Assembly (NCBI GenBank): GCA_032622095.1
Contig: CP136062.1
Coordinates: forward strand, 8,211,710 to 8,275,709
Source: Siphonodentalium dalli
Taxonomy: Eukaryota; Mollusca; Scaphopoda; Gadilida; Siphonodentaliidae
Reading direction: 5' to 3'
DNA: 64,000 nt
How positions within the stretch are numbered: the stretch's first letter is position 1; each line of letters begins with the position of its first letter. Position numbers and translations under genes: made by a program. This document shows, piece by piece, positions 45,944 through 58,400 of this stretch. A model generated the notes under the pieces. That model had not been told where the DNA came from. It saw nothing but the letters and a program-made list of their open reading frames with translations, and did no database searches.

Positions 45944-47043
45944 TCACTCGAATCCTATCCATCCGGGATAGAAGTAGTCCAACATATCTGAACTAAACGC
46001 CTTTCGTAGTCTCGACCCGGCTTTGGACGGATATCGATAATACGTCACCATTCCACCGGCCAGAAACCCAGTCCACCAGCTGAAACTACCTACGCTGGTT
46101 ACAGTATGATTACACAAAGTCATTATGGCCATATCCACTTCCGCGGGATTATTTTTTTCTATGATATACATATTTTCCTTCATTATGTTCTTCTTCACCC
46201 AATTCTTACTATTACTAGATACTACGAACACCATGTTTTTAAAGAACTTTTTCAGAAATTTCGTTGCCATATCGAAATACTCTTTGGGAGCAACTAGATA
46301 TCCAGACGCGTGGTTAACCATATCACCGCGGCGAACATGTACTGCTACGAACGTCGTTTCAGAGGGATTATGTTTTCCCACTAATGCAGAGAACTGTTTC
46401 CTGGCCTCAGCCTGAATATTGTCGGTAAACACAAACTGTTTTCTTATATCCTTTTCTGCGTGTCGAAAATACTTCCAAGATTGCAAATACTGTTCTAACC
46501 GGACGCTTTCTTTTCCATTGATATTAGCAATATTCGAACTATATGAGCATGCTTGCTGTTCACCAACGACCTTGAACTTCCCACAAGGGCCCCTGCCGTC
46601 TTGTTTCTCCGCCGATAAGTTTTTGAACACTTTGTTTAGCAAACCTTTTGAGTCCACTATACAGGACATATTCTTAAGCTGACTCATTCCGTAGACAGCG
46701 GCGTAACCGAACATCCGGTTTCCAATTCCCCCCTTTTCTGTTGTGCATGTGTAATACTTCTGCGCAGTCTTCGGTGTCGTACTGGGCTGCTTTTGTTCAG
46801 TAGATGTCTGTTGTGTGAGATTATTGGTCTTGCTTGTAGTTGCGGGCGCAACATTGGATGCTAGTGGTCGCAAAGTAGAGGTGTTAGTGTTCGAAGCTGA
46901 ATCATTGCTGATAACAACTTGACTTATAACAGTGCCAACTGATTTAACAGTACTCCACGGAAGTCGTATTTGATAATTATTTGTCGAGAGTGTCGTGATG
47001 GTGAAATACACAAAGACGAAGCAGACTGTGACGATAATGAGTC
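45944..47043 (-). CDS. alpha-1,2-fucosyltransferase (GT11), last coding exon
   Basis: Transfers fucose from GDP-fucose to terminal galactose in alpha-1,2 linkage in the Golgi (FUT1/FUT2 family). Read from 47043 the exon gives a hydrophobic anchor LIIVTVCFVFVYFTI, then a Ser/Thr-rich stem of about 85 residues, then the catalytic domain. Counting from Val at 47011: GGIGNRMFGYAA (94-105), QYLQSWKYF (174-182), donor-site motif VAVHVRRGD (222-230), VVSSNSKNW (263-271), EVDMAIMTLCNHTVTSVGSF (291-310) with WWTGFLAGG, and YFYPGWIGF (346-354) before TGA at 45944-45946. Sequons include NLT 64, NMS 114, NLS 131 and NHT 301. There is no in-frame Met before residue 100, which lies inside the first motif, and a stop (47069-47071) lies upstream. 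The start must therefore come from an upstream exon. The acceptor is ATTTCAG|GA at 47044/47043, phase 1. All family motifs are intact; likely functional if the upstream exon exists. Exact acceptor specificity cannot be told from sequence. Confidence 0.9.
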
Positions 47044-47081
47044 CTGAAATAGAAGCGGAGGCGCATTTTCAGTGATGGTGT
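47044..47081 (-). promoter_or_regulatory. 3' splice site of the fucosyltransferase exon
   Basis: Minus strand: ATCACTGAAAATGCGCCTCC, then GCTTCTATTTCAG, then exon GACTC. It has a pyrimidine-rich tract and TTTCAG|G; a branch-like ACTGAAA lies about 28 nt upstream. It is itself the terminal, slightly diverged unit of the 52-bp array. Confidence 0.7.
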
Positions 47082-47682
47082 GGCGACAATGAGTCCTGAA
47101 ACAGAATATGAGTCGTATTATCATGGTGTGGCGATAATGAGTCCTGAAACAGAAGAGGAGGCGTAGTATCAGTAATGGTGTGGCGATAATGAGTCCTGAA
47201 ACAGAAGAGGAGGCGCATTTTCAGTGATGGTGTGGCGACAATGAGTCCTGAAACAGAATATGAGTCGTATTATCATGGTGTGGCGATAATGAGTCCTGAA
47301 ACAGAAGAGGAGGCGCATTATCAGTAATGATGTGGCGACAATGGGTCAAGAAACAGGAGAGGAGACGTATTATCAGTAATGATGTGGCGATAATGAGTCC
47401 TGACACAGGAGAGGAGGCGTATTATCAGTAATGATGTGGCGACAATGAGTCCTGGCACAGGAGAGGAGGCGTATTATCAGTAATCGTGTGGCGATAATGA
47501 GTCCTGACACAAGAGAGGAGGCGTATTATCAGTAATGATGTGGCGACAATGAGTCCTGAAACAGAATATGAGTCGTATTATCATGGTGTGGCGATAATGA
47601 GTCCTGCAACAGAAGAGGAGGCGTAGTATCAGTAATGGTGTGGCGATAATGAGTCCTGAAACAGAAGAGGAGGCGCATTTTC

Positions 47683-49600
47683 GGTGATGATATGGCGATA
47701 ATGAGTCCTGAAACAGAATATGAGTCGTATTGTCATTGTGTGGCAATAATGAGTCCTGACACAGGAGAGGAGGCGTATTATCAGTAATGATGTGGCGACA
47801 ATGAGTCATGAAACAGGAGAGGAGGCGTATTATCAGTAATGATGTGGCGATAATGAGTCCAGACACAGGAGAGGAGGCGTATTATCAGTAATGATGTGGC
47901 GACAATGAGTCCTGACACAGGAGAGGAGGCGTATTATCAGTAATCGTGTGGCGATAATGAGTCCTGACACAAGAGAGGAGGCGTATTATCAGTAATGATG
48001 TGGCGACAATGAGTCCTGAAACAGAATATGAGTCGTATTATCATTGTGTGGCGATAATGAGTCCTGACACAGGAGAGGAGGCGTATTATCAGTAATGATG
48101 TGGCGACAATGAGTCCTGAAACAGAATATGAGTCGTATTGTCATTGTGTGGCGATAATGAGTCCTGACACAGGAGAGGAGGCGTATTATCAGTAATGATG
48201 TGGCGATAATGAGTCCTGACACAGGAGAGGAGGCGTATTATCAGTAATGATGTGGCGATAATGAGTCCTGACACAGGAGAGGAGGAGTATTATCAGTAAT
48301 GATGTGCCGACAATGAGTCCTGAAACAGAATATGAGTCGTATTGTCATTGTGTGGCGATAATGAGTCCTGACACAGGAGAGGAGGCGTAGTATCAGTAAT
48401 CGTGTGGCGATAAAGAGTCCTGACACAAGAGAGGAGGCGTATTATCAGTAATGATGTGGCGACAATGAGTCCTAAAACAGAATATGAGTCGTATTATCAT
48501 TGTGTGGCGATAATGAGTCCTGAGACAGGAGAGGAGGCGTAGTATCAGTAATGGTGTGGCGATAATGAGTCATGAAACCGGAGAGGAGGCGTATAATCAG
48601 TAATGGTGTGGCGATAATGAGTCCTGACACAGGAGAGGAGGCGTAGAATCAGTAATCGTGTGGCGATAATGAGTCATGAAACAGGAGAGGAGGCGTATTA
48701 TCAGTAATAATGTGGCGATAATGAGCCCTGACACAGGAGAGGAGGCGTATTATCAGTAATGATGTGGCGACAATGAGTCCTGACACAGGAGAGGAGGCGT
48801 ATTATCAGTAATCGTGTGGCGATAATGAGTCCTGACACAAGAGAGGAGGCGTATTATCAGTAATGATGTGGTGACAATGAGTCCTGAAACAGAATATGAG
48901 TCGTATTATCATGGTGTGGCGATAATGAGTCCTGAAACAGAAGAGGAGGCGTAGTATCAGTAATGGTGTGGCGATAATGAGTCCTGAAACAGAAGAGGAG
49001 GCGCATTTTCAGTGATGATATGGCGATAATGAGTCCTGAAACAGAATATGAGTCGTATTGTCATTGTGTGGCGATAATGAGTCCTGACACAGGAGAGGAG
49101 GCGTATTATCAGTAATGATGTGGCGACAATGAGTCATGAAACAGGAGAGGAGGCGTATTATCAGTAATGACATGTCGATAATGAGTCCAGACACAGGAGA
49201 GGAGGCGTATTATCAGTAATGATGTGGCGACAGTGAGTCCTGACACAGGAGAGGAGGCGTATTATCAGTAATCGTGTGGCGATAATGAGTCCTGACACAA
49301 GAGAGGAGGCGTATTATCAGTAATGATGTGGCGACAATGAGTCCTGAAACAGAATATGAGTCGTATTATCATTGTGTGGCGATAATGAGTCCTGACACAG
49401 GAGAGGAGGCGTATTATCAGTAATGATGTGGCGACAATGAGTCCTGAAACAGAATATGAGTCGTATTGTCATTGTGTGGCGATAATGGGTCCTGACACAG
49501 GAGAGGAGGCGTATTATCAGTAATGATGTGGCGATAATGAGTCCTGACACAGGAGAGGAGGAGTTTTATCAGTCATGATGTGCCGACAATGAGTCCTGAA
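47683..49600 (-). repeat. ~1.33-kb higher-order repeat in the 52-bp array
   Basis: The rare unit GTGATGATATGGCGATAATG occurs at 47683 and 49012 (offset 1,329 bp), followed by the same order of 48-bp and 52-bp variants, including GTGCCGACAATGAG units. Limits approximate. Confidence 0.75.
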
Positions 49601-51439
49601 ACAGAATATGAGTCGTATTGTCATTGTGTGGCGATAATGAGTCCTGACACAGGAGAGGAGGCGTAGTATCAGTAATGGTGTGGCGATAATGAGTCATGAA
49701 ACAGGAGAGGAGGCGTATTAGCAGTAATGGTGTGGCGATAATGAGTCCTGACACATGAGAGGAGGCGTAGTATCAGTAATCGTGTGGCGATAAAGAGTCC
49801 TGACACAAGAGAGGAGGCGTATTATCAGTAACGATGTGGCGACAATGAGTCCTAAAACAGAATATGAGTCGTATTATCATTGTGTGGCGATAATGAGTCC
49901 TGAGACAGGAGAGGAGGCGTAGTGTCAGTAATGGTGTGGCGATAATGAGTCATGAAACCGGAGAGGAGGCGTATTATCAGTAATGGTGTGGCGATAATGA
50001 GTCCTGACACAGGAGAGGAGGCGTAGTATCAGTAATCGTGTGGCGATAATGAGTCATGAAACAGGAGAGGATGCGTATTATCAGTAATGGTGTGGCGATA
50101 ATGAGACCTGACACAGGAGAGGAGGCGTAGTATCAGTAATCGTGTGGCGATTAAGAGTCCTGACACAAGAGAGGAGGCGTATTATCAGTAATGATGTGGC
50201 GACAATGAGTCCTAAAACAGAATATGAGTCGTATTATCATTGTGTGGCGATAATGAGTCCTGACACAGGAGAGGAGGCGTATTATCAGTAATGATGTGGC
50301 GACAATGAGTCCTGAAACAGAATATGAGTCGTATTGTCATTGTGTGGCGATAATGAGTCCTGAGACAGGAGAGGAGGCGTATTATCAGTAATGGTGTGGC
50401 GATAATGAGTCCTGACACAGGAGAGGAGGCGTATTATCAGTAATGATGTGGCGATAACGAGTCCTGACACAGGAGAGGAGGAGTATTATCAGTAATGATG
50501 TGCCGACAATGAGTCCTGAAACAGAATATGAGTCGTATTGTCATTGTGTGGCGATAATGAGTCCTGACACAGGAGAGGAGGCGTAGTATCAGTAATGGTG
50601 TGGCGATAATGAGTCATGACACAGGAGAGGAGGCGTATTATCAGTAATGGTGTGGCGATAATGAGTCCTGACACATGAGAGGAGGCGTAGTATCAGTAAT
50701 CGTGTGGCGATAAAGAGTCCTGACACAAGAGAGGAGGCGTATTATCAGTAATGATGTGGCGACAATGAGTCCTAAAACAGAATATGAGTCGTATTATCAT
50801 TGTGTGGCGATAATGAGTCCTGAGACAGGAGAGGAGGCGTAGTATCAGTAATGGTGTGGCGATAATGAGTCATGAAACCGGAGAGGAGGCGTATTATCAG
50901 TAATGTTGTGGCGATAATGAGTCCTGACACAGGAGAGGAGGCGTAGTATCACTAATCGTGTGGCGATAATGAGTCATGAAACAGGAGAGGAGGCGTATTA
51001 TCAGTAATGGTGTGGCGATAATGAGTCCTGACACAGGAGAGGAGGCGTAGTATCAGTAATCGTGTGGCGATAATGAGTCCTGACACAAGAGAGGAGGCGT
51101 ATTATCAGTAATGATGTGGCGACAATGAGTCCTAAAACAGAATATGAGTCGTATTGTCATTGTGTGGCGATTATTAGTCCTGACACAGGAGAGGAGGCGT
51201 AGTATCAGTAATGATGTGGCGACAATGAGTCCTGACACAGGAGAGGAGGCGTATTATCAGTAATGATGTGGCGATAATGAGTCCTGAGACAGGAGAGGAG
51301 GCGTATTATCAGTAATCGTGTGGCGATAATGAGTCCTGACACAGGAGAGGAGGCGTATTATCAGTAATGATGTGGCGGCAATGAGTCCTGAAACCGAATA
51401 TGAGTCGTATTGTCATTGTGTGGCGATTATGAGTCCTGA

Positions 51440-54400
51440 CACAGGAGAGGAGGCGTATTATCAGTAATGATGTGGCGATCATGAGTCATGAAACACGATA
51501 TGAATCGTATTATCATTGTGTGGCGATAATGAGTCCTGAAACATGAGAGGATGCGTATTATCAGTAATGGTGTGGCGATAATGAGTCCAGAAACATGAGA
51601 GGATGCGTATTATCAGTAATGGTGTGGCAATAATGAGTCCAGAAACATGAGAGGATGCGTATTATCAGTATTGGTGTGGCGATAGTGAGTCCTGCTTAGA
51701 AGAGGATGCGTATTATCAGTAATGATGTGGCGATAGTGAGTCCTGAAACATGAGCGGATGCGTATTATCAGTAATGTTGTGGCGATAATGAGTCCAGAAA
51801 CATGAGAGGATGCGTATTATCAGTAATGGTGTGGCGATAATGAGTCGAGAAACAGGAGAGGATGCGTATTATCAGTAATGGTGTGGCGATACTGAGTCCA
51901 GAAACATGAGAGGATGCGTATTATCAGTATTGTTGTGGCGATAATGAGTCCAGAAACATGAGAGGATGCGTATTATCAGTAATGGTGTGGCATTATTGAG
52001 TCATGAAACAGGAGAGGATGCGTATTATCAGTAATGCTGTGGCGATAGTGAGTCCAGAAACAGGAGAGTAGGCGTATTATCAGTAATGGTGTGGCGACAA
52101 TGAGTCCTGAAACATGAGAGGAGGCGTATTATCAGTAATGTTGTGGCGATAATGAGTCCTGAAACATGAGAGGAGGCGTATTATCAGTAATGTTGTGGCG
52201 ATAATGAGTCCTGAATAGAAGAGGATGCGTATTATCAGTAATGGTGTGGCGATAATGAGTCCTGAAACATGACAGGAGACGTATTATCAGTAATGTTGTG
52301 GCGATAATGAGTCCTGAATAGAAGAGGATGCGTATTATCAGTAATGGTGTGGCGATAATGAGTCCTGAAACATGAGAGGATGCGTATTATCAGTAATGGT
52401 GTGGCGATAATGAGTCCAGAAACATGAGAGGATGCGTATTATCAATAATGTTGTGGCGATAATGAGTCCAGAAACATGAGAGGATGCGTATTATCAGTAA
52501 TGATGTGGCGATAACGAGTCCTGACACAGGAGAGGAGGAGTATTATCAGTAATGATGTGCCGACAATGAGTCCTGAAACAGAATATGAGTCGTATTGTCA
52601 TTGTGTGGCGATAATGAGTCCTGACACAGGAGAGGAGGCGTAGTATCAGTAATGGTGTGGCGATAATGAGTCATGAAACAGGAGAGGAGGCGTATTATCA
52701 GTAATGGTGTGGCGATAATGAGTCCTGACACATGACAGGAGGCGTAGTATCAGTAATCGTGTGGCGATAAAGAGTCCTGACACAAGAGAGGAGGCGTATT
52801 ATCAGTAATGATGTGGCGACAATGAGTCCTAAAACAGAATATGAGTCGTATTATCATTGTGTGGCGATAATGAGTCCTGAGACAGGAGAGGAGGCGTAGT
52901 ATCAGTAATGGTGTGGCGATAATGAGTCATGAAACCGGAGAGGAGGCGTATTATCAGTAATGTTGTGGCGATAATGAGTCCTGACACAGGAGAGGAGGCG
53001 TAGTATCAGTAATCGTGTGGCGATAATGAGTCCTGACACAAGAGAGGAGGCGTATTATCAGTAATGATGTGGCGACAATGAGTCCTAAAACAGAATATGA
53101 GTCGTATTGTCATTGTGTGGCGATTATGAGTCCTGACACAGGAGAGGAGGCGTAGTATCAGTAATGATGTGGCGACAATGAGTCCTGACACAGGAGAGGA
53201 GGCGTATTATCAGTAATGCTGTGGCGATAATGAGTCCTGAGACAGGAGAGGAGGCGTATTATCAGTAATCGTGTGGCGATAATGAGTCCTGACACAGGAG
53301 AGGAGGCGTATTATCAGTAATGATGTGGTGGCAATGAGTCCTGAAACCGAATATGAGTCGTATTGTCATTGTGTGGCGATTATGAGTCCTGACACAGGAG
53401 AGGAGGCGTATTATCAGTAATGATGTGGCGATCATGAGTCATGAAACACGATATGAATCGTATTATCATTGTGTGGCGATAATGAGTCCTGAAACATGAG
53501 AGGATGCGTATTATCAGTAATGGTGTGGCGATAATGAGTCCTGAAACATGAGAGGATGCGTATTATCAGTAATGGTGTGGCGATAACGAGTCATGAAACA
53601 GGAGAGGAGGCGTATTATCAGTAATGGTGTGGCGATAATGAGTCCTGACACATGAGAGGAGGCGTAGTATCAGTAATCGTGTGGCGATAAAGAGTCCTGA
53701 CACAAGAGAGGAGGCGTATTATCAGTAATGATGTGGCGACAATGAGTCCTAAAACAGAATATGAGTCGTATTATCATTGTGTGGCGATAATGAGTCCTGA
53801 GACAGGAGAGGAGGCGTAGTATCAGTAATGGTGTGGCGATAATGAGTCATGAAACCTGAGAGGAGGCGTATTATCAGTAATGTTGTGGCGATAATGAGTC
53901 CTGACACAGGAGAGGAGGCGTAGTATCAGTAATCGTGTGGCGGTAATGAGTCCTGACACAAGAGAGGAGGCGTATTATCAGTAATGATGTGGCGACAATG
54001 AGTCCTAAAACAGAATATGAGTCGTATTGTCATTGTGTGGCGATTATGAGTCCTGTCACAGGAGAGGAGGCGTAGTATCAGTAATGATGTGGCGACAATG
54101 AGTCCTGACACAGGAGAGGAGGCGTATTATCAGTAATGATGTGGCGATAATGCGTCCTGAGACAGGAGAGGAGGCGTATTATCAGTAATCGTGTGGCGAT
54201 AATGAGTCCTGACACAGGAGAGGAGGCGTATTATCAGTAATGATGTGGCGGCAATGAGTCCTGAAACCGAATATGAGTCGTATTGTCATTGTGTGGCGAT
54301 TATGAGTCCTGACACAGGAGAGGAGGCGTATTATCAGTAATGATGTGGCGATCATGAGTCATGAAACACGATATGAATCGTATTATCATTGTGTGGCGAT

Positions 54401-54500
54401 AATGAGTCCTGAAACATGAGAGGATGCGTATTATCAGTAATGGTGTGGCGATAATAAGTCCTGAAACATGAGAGGATGCGTATTATCAGTAATGGTGTGG
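51440..54500 (-). repeat. ~1.95-kb and ~0.92-kb higher-order copies
   Basis: The marker GATCATGAGTCATGAAACAC, then GATATGAATCG, occurs at about 51478, 53430 and 54350 (offsets 1,953 and 920 bp), each followed by a change from GAGGCG to GATGCG units. Confidence 0.8.
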
Positions 54501-55454
54501 CAATAATGAGTCCAGAAACATGAGAGGATGCGTATTATCAGTATTGGTGTGGCGATTGTGAGTCCTGCTTAGAAGAGGATGCGTATTATCAGTAATGATG
54601 TGGCAATAGTGAGTCCTGAAACATGAGCGGATGCGTATTATCAGTAATGTTGTGGCGATAATGAGTCCAGAAACATGAGAGGATGCGTATTATCAGTAAT
54701 GGTGTGGCGATAATGAGTCGAGAAACAGGAGAGGATGCGTATTATCAGTAATGGTGTGGCGATACTGAGTCCAGAAACATGAGAGGATGCGTATTATCAG
54801 TATTGTTGTGGCGATAATGAGTCCAGAAACATGAGAGGATGCGTATTATCAGTAATGGTGTGGCATTATTGAGTCATGAAACAGGAGAGGATGCGTATTA
54901 TCAGTAATGCTGTGGCGATAGTGAGTCCAGAAACAGGAGAGTAGGCGTATTATCAGTAATGGTGTGGCGACAATGAGTCCTGAAACATGAGAGGAGGCGT
55001 ATTATCAGTAATGTTGTGGCGATAATGAGTCCTGAAACATGAGAGGAGGCGTATTATCAGTAATGTTGTGGCGATAATGAGTCGTGAATAGAAGAGGATG
55101 CGTATTATCAGTAATGGTGTGGCGATAATGAGTCCTGAAACATGACAGGAGGCGTATTATCAGTAATGTTGTGGCGATAATGAGTCCTGAATAGAAGAGG
55201 ATGCGTATTATCAGTAATGGTGTGGCGATAATGAGTCCTGAAACATGAGAGGATGCGTATTATCAGTAATGGTGTGGCGATAATGAGTCCAGAAACATGA
55301 GAGGATGCGTATTATCAGTAATATTGTGGCGATAATGAGTCCAGAAACATGAGAGGATGCGTATTATCAGTAATGGTTTGGCATTAATGAGTCATGAAAC
55401 AGGAGAGGATGCGTATTATCAGTAATGCGGTGGCGATAATGAGTCCAGAAACAG

Positions 55455-58400
55455 GAGAGGAGGATAATTATCAGTAATGGTGTGGCGACAATGAGTCCTG
55501 AAACATGACAGGAGGCGTATTATCAGTAATGTTGTGGCGATAATGAGTCCTGAATAGAAGAGAATGCGTATTATCAGTAATGGTGTGGCGATAATGAGTC
55601 CTGAAACATGAGAGGATGCGTATTATCAGTAATGGTGTGGCGATAATGAGTCCAGAAACAGGAGAGGAGGATAATTATCAGTAATGGTGTGGCGACAATG
55701 AGTCCTGAAACATGAGAGGAGGCGTATTATCAGTAATGATGTGGCGATAATGAGTCCCGAAACATGAGAGGAGGCGTATTATCAGTAATGTTGTGGCGAT
55801 AATGAGTCCTGAATAGAAGAGGATGCGTATTATCAGTAATGTTGTGGCGATAATGAGTCCTGAAACATGAGAGGATGCGTATTATCAGTAATGGTGTGGC
55901 GATAATGAGTCCAGAAACAGGAGAGGATGCGTATTATCAGTAATGGTGTGGCGATAATGAGTCCTGAAACATGAGAGGATGCGTATTATCAGTAATGGTG
56001 TGGCGATAATGAGTCCTGAAACATGAGAGGATGCGTATTATCAGTAATGGTGTGGCGATAATGAGTCCTGAAACATGACAGGAGGCGTATTATCAGTAAT
56101 GGTGTGGCGATAATGTGTCCTGAAACATGAGAGGATGCGTATTATCAGTAACGATGTGGAGATAATGAGTCCTGAATAGAAGAGGATGCGTATTATCAGT
56201 AATTATGTGGCGATAGTGAGTCCTGCATAGAAGAGGATGCGTATTATCAGTAATGGTGTGGCATTAATGAGTCATGAAACATGAGAGGATGCGTATTATC
56301 AGTAATGTTGTGGCGATAATGAGACCTGAAACATGAGAGGATGCGTATTATCAGTAACGGTGTGGCGATAATGAGCCCAGAAACATGAAAGGATGCGTAT
56401 TATCAGTAATGATGTGGCGACAATGAGTCCTGAATAGGAGAGGATGCGTATTATCAGTAACGGTGTGGCGATAATGAGTCCTGAAACATGACAGGAGGCG
56501 TATTATCAGTAATGGTGTGGCGATAATGTGTCCTGAAACATGAGAGGATGCGTATTATCAGTAATGGTGTGGCGATAATGAGTCCTGAAACATGAGAGGA
56601 TGCGTTTTATCAGTAATGGTGTGGCGATAATGAGTCCTGAAACATGAGAGGATGCGTATTATCAGTAATGGTGTGGCGATAATGAGTCCTGAAACATGAG
56701 AGGATGCGTATTATCAGTAATTATGTGGCGATAATGAGTCCTGAAACATGAGCGGGTTCGTATTACCAGTAATGGTGTGGCGATAATGAGTCCTGAAACA
56801 TGAGGGGATGCGTATTATCAGTAATGATGTGGCGATAATGAGTCCTGAAACATGAGAGGAGGCGTATTATCAGTAATGGTGTGTCGATAATGAGTCCTGA
56901 AACATGAGAGGATGCGTATTATCAGTAATGGTGTGGCGATAATGAGTCCTGAATAGAAGAGGATGCGTATTATCAGTAATTATGTGGCGATAGTGAGTCC
57001 TGCATAGAAGAGGATGCGTATTATCAGTAATGGTGTGGCATTAATGAGTCATGAAACATGAGAGGATGCGTATTATCAGTAATGTTGTGGCGATAATGAG
57101 ACCTGAAACATGAGAGGATGCGTATTATCAGTAATGGTGTGGCGATAATGAGCCCAGAAACATGAGAGGATGCGTATTATCAGTAATGATGTGGCGATAA
57201 TGAGTCCTGAAACATGAGAGGATGCGTATTATCAGTAATGGTGTGGCGATAATGAGTCCTGAAACATGAGAGGATGCGTATTATCAGTAATGGTGTGGCG
57301 ATAATGAGTCCTGAAACATGAGATGATGCGTATTATCAGTAATGGTGTGGCGACAATGAGTCCTGAATAGGAGAGGATGCGTATTATCAGTAACGGTGTG
57401 GCGATAATGAGTCCTAAAACATGAGAGGAGGCGTATTATCAGTAATGGTGTGGCGATAATGAGTCCTGAAACATGAGAGGATGCGTATTATCAGTAATGG
57501 TGTGGCGATAATGAGTCCTGAAACATGAGAGGATGCGTATTATCAGTAACGGTGTGGCGATAATGAGTCCTGAAACATGAGAGGAGGCGTATTATCAGTA
57601 ATGGTGTGGCGATAATGAGTCCTGAAACATGAGAGGAGGCGTATTATCAGTAATGGTGTGGCGATAATGAGTCCTGAAACATGAGAGGATGCGTATTATC
57701 AGTAATGGTGTGGCGATAATGAGTCCTGAAACATGAGAGGATGCGTATTATCAGTAATGGTGTGGCGATAATGAGTCCTGAAACATGAGAGGATGCGTAT
57801 TATCAGTAATGATGTGGCGATTATGAGTCCTGAAACATGAGAGGATGCGTATTATCAGTAATGGTGTGGCGATAATGAGTCCTGAAACATGAGGGGATGC
57901 GTATTATCAGTAATGATGTGGCGATAATGAGTCCTGAAACATGAGAGGAGGCGTATTATCCATAATGGTGTGTCGATAATGAGTCCTGAAACATGAGAGG
58001 ATGCGTATTATCAGTAATGATGTGGCGATAATGAGTCCTGAATAGGAGAGGATGCGTATTATCAGTAATGGTGTGGCGATAATGAGTCCTGAAACATGAG
58101 AGGATGCGTATTATCAGTAATGGTGTGGCGATAATGAGTCCTGAAACATGAGAGGATGCGTATTATCAGTAATGGTGTGGCGATAATGAGTCCTGAAACA
58201 TGAGAGGATGCGTATTATCAGTAATGGTGTGGCGATAATGAGTCCTGAAACATATTATCAGTAACGGTGTGGCGATAATGAGTCCTGAAACATGAGAGGA
58301 TGCGTATTATCAGTAATGGTGTGGCGATAATGAGTCCTGAAACATGAGCGGATGCGTATTATCAGTAATGGTGTGGCGATAATGAGTCATGAAACATGAG

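Noticed and set aside
47221-54111. Many 61-129-codon frames starting SGLIIAT...
   Set aside because: Repeat translations of the 52-bp and 48-bp units. They mirror the exon's anchor segment because the unit copies the splice junction, not because they are genes.
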